The position numbers were made by a program, and so were the translations under genes. 7,280 bases of DNA from Acidobacteriota bacterium (GTDB lineage Bacteria; Acidobacteriota; Terriglobia; UBA7540): the NCBI GenBank assembly GCA_021780055.1, contig JAJXZM010000403.1, positions 1 to 7,280 of the forward strand, given 5' to 3'. Below, one piece after another: positions 6,214 through 7,280 of this stretch; position 1 is the first letter of the stretch; every line of letters starts with the position of its first letter. The notes beneath the pieces were generated by a model. The model searched no databases, was not told the DNA's origin, and saw only the letters and a list, made by a program, of their open reading frames with translations.

Positions 6214-7119
6214 TCAGGGAGTTTTGGCTGAGGGCAGTGTTACATTCTCAGCCAGCCCGCGCCTCTCCTGAACAACCTTGCGAACTTCCTGCCAGTCTAT
6301 CATGGAATCGGCGCCGGCGGCTTCTGCCATCTCCCTGATGGTTGCCAAGGGGTTGCCCGCTTCTCTGTAAATGTCCGGGTGGACTTCCAGGTAGTAATGG
6401 CCGTCCGGCAAGCGGGCCAGCAGGACGGGCTGGTACACAATCTTGACGGGTGTTCCGATCGGGACTTCCTTGAAGAGCCGTTCGATATTCTCCGGCAACA
6501 GCCGAATGCAGCCATGCGTCTGGAATTTATAGATGCTGGCCGGGGCGTTCGTGCCGTGGATCCCTTCGTTTGGCGAAATGCGGATCCAGTGTCGTCCCAG
6601 TGGATTGTCCGGACCTGGCGGAACCTCTTCCCTGACCGGCTTCCCAGTTTCCAGCATCTCTTCCTGGATGGATTCCGGTACTATCCACGTTTTGTCCTTT
6701 TCCTTTCCGAGGACTTCAAAATCGCCCCGTGGGGTAGGCCAGGTTCGCCGGCCAAGGCCCACTGGATAAGCAGCGACCAAACTTCCAGATCTGAAGTAGA
6801 AAAGCATCCGCTGAGGAATATTGATGACAATTCCGTCATCGAGCGTGAACGGAACAAGGTGGGGGTTGTCGATACGTAATTTCTGGCCCAGTTTCAATCT
6901 CACTGTCGGTTTCAGGCCGTTGAGCTCCGCCAGCGTCGGCACATCCATTCCGAACCGTGCTGCCACGCTGGTTAAAGAATCCCCCGACTGTGCCGTGTAA
7001 GTTGCCGGACCGCCCGCTATTGCGGTTGACGTCGGCGACGGATGTCCCGCGGCGACTGTTCCCAAAAGCGCCGCCAGAAGCAGCGCGCCCCCCGGTGCCA
7101 GCCAGCTGGTTATCTTCAT
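6214..7119 (-). CDS. LysM-YkuD L,D-transpeptidase
   Basis: Envelope enzyme that attacks a tetrapeptide stem to form 3-3 (mDAP-mDAP) cross-links or to attach proteins to peptidoglycan. Seen with the ATG at 7119 (301 residues): signal peptide about 1-25 (MK, then a hydrophobic core 10-22, likely cleavage near A24); a LysM peptidoglycan-binding domain about 40-84 with SGDSLTSVAARF (45-56) and LKLGQKLRI (75-83); and a YkuD catalytic domain about 97-235 with H188 (IHGTN) and THGCIRL (201-207), where C204 is the nucleophile and H202 and R206 are conserved partners. A C-terminal tail of about 65 residues has no recognised domain. Start choice: the frame extends to a GTG at 7140 without a ribosome-binding site; the ATG at 7119 gives a normal signal peptide and has GGAGG 12 bases upstream, somewhat far. 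First gene of a two-gene operon with the MepK-like hydrolase. Confidence 0.93.
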   Translation of the reverse strand: MKITSWLAPGGALLLAALLGTVAAGHPSPTSTAIAGGPATYTAQSGDSLTSVAARFGMDVPTLAELNGLKPTVRLKLGQKLRIDNPHLVPFTLDDGIVINIPQRMLFYFRSGSLVAAYPVGLGRRTWPTPRGDFEVLGKEKDKTWIVPESIQEEMLETGKPVREEVPPGPDNPLGRHWIRISPNEGIHGTNAPASIYKFQTHGCIRLLPENIERLFKEVPIGTPVKIVYQPVLLARLPDGHYYLEVHPDIYREAGNPLATIREMAEAAGADSMIDWQEVRKVVQERRGLAENVTLPSAKTP

Positions 7120-7280
7120 GACAGATCCCAGCCTCCGCACGCGTTATCGCTGACAGCCAGCTTCGGCCGTAGCATTCTCTCTGCATATATTTGATGCCGA
7201 GAGGGAAGGGAAGGGAACGGAACTCCCACTGGCGGAATTCCGTCCCTCTGGAAAAGGTCTGAAGTTCTTAGGGCGGGCTT
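7120..7280. other. Upstream region of the cell-wall operon; purine tract and imperfect inverted repeat
   Basis: No gene is seen. GGGAA is tandemly repeated three times (7203-7217) within a purine-rich run (7199-7222). AGGGAACGGAA (7212-7222) can pair with TTCCGTCCCT (7238-7247) with one bulged base and a 15-base loop. On the minus strand the structure is followed by a C/T-rich, not U-only, run, so as a terminator for an upstream gene it is weak. An AATATATG stretch near 7183-7190 (minus) could serve as a -10, but I find no matching -35. Confidence 0.45.

Overview
The window reads as a chromosomal segment of a diderm, moderately GC-rich bacterium, about 55-60% GC by eye. DnaK carries the N-terminal insert typical of Gram-negative (diderm) DnaKs, the heat-shock operon ends with an HspR-type MerR repressor, and there is a Tat-exported murein hydrolase. 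DnaK-DnaJ-HspR with these neighbours fits Acidobacteriota best, but no phylogenetic marker here proves it, so the assignment is tentative. I see no integrase, transposase, CRISPR array, tRNA or rRNA.

Layout, left to right. (1) 1-491, minus: 5' part of a DnaC/DnaI-type AAA+ helicase loader with an N-terminal cysteine cluster; it runs off the left edge. (2) 627-4787, minus: a heat-shock operon in the order dnaK, a 74-residue putative zinc protein, dnaJ, hspR. No grpE lies between dnaK and dnaJ; the small protein and a 273-bp structured leader fill that space. (3) 4788-5124: an AT-rich divergent control region with a strong sigma70-type promoter driving dnaK leftward and a weaker candidate driving queF rightward. 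(4) 5125-5532, plus: queF, the last step to preQ1 in queuosine synthesis. (5) 5588-7119, minus: a two-gene cell-wall operon, with a LysM-YkuD L,D-transpeptidase followed after 8 bp by a Tat-exported DUF882/MepK-like endopeptidase. (6) 7120-7280: upstream region of that operon with a purine-rich tract and an imperfect inverted repeat; no gene is seen.

How the genes work together. DnaK and DnaJ form the Hsp70 chaperone pair, and HspR is expected to repress the operon with DnaK as co-repressor, giving a feedback loop. GrpE must be encoded elsewhere. The L,D-transpeptidase would form 3-3 (mDAP-mDAP) peptidoglycan cross-links, and the MepK-like enzyme is of the family that cuts them; pairing both in one transcript parallels E. 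coli ldtD-mepK. I see no wholly new system. The least explained parts are the 74-residue protein, the hairpin-rich dnaK-dnaJ spacer with an open frame continuing past the TGA, the hairpin abutting the hspR ribosome-binding site, and the missing canonical HspR operator (HAIR).
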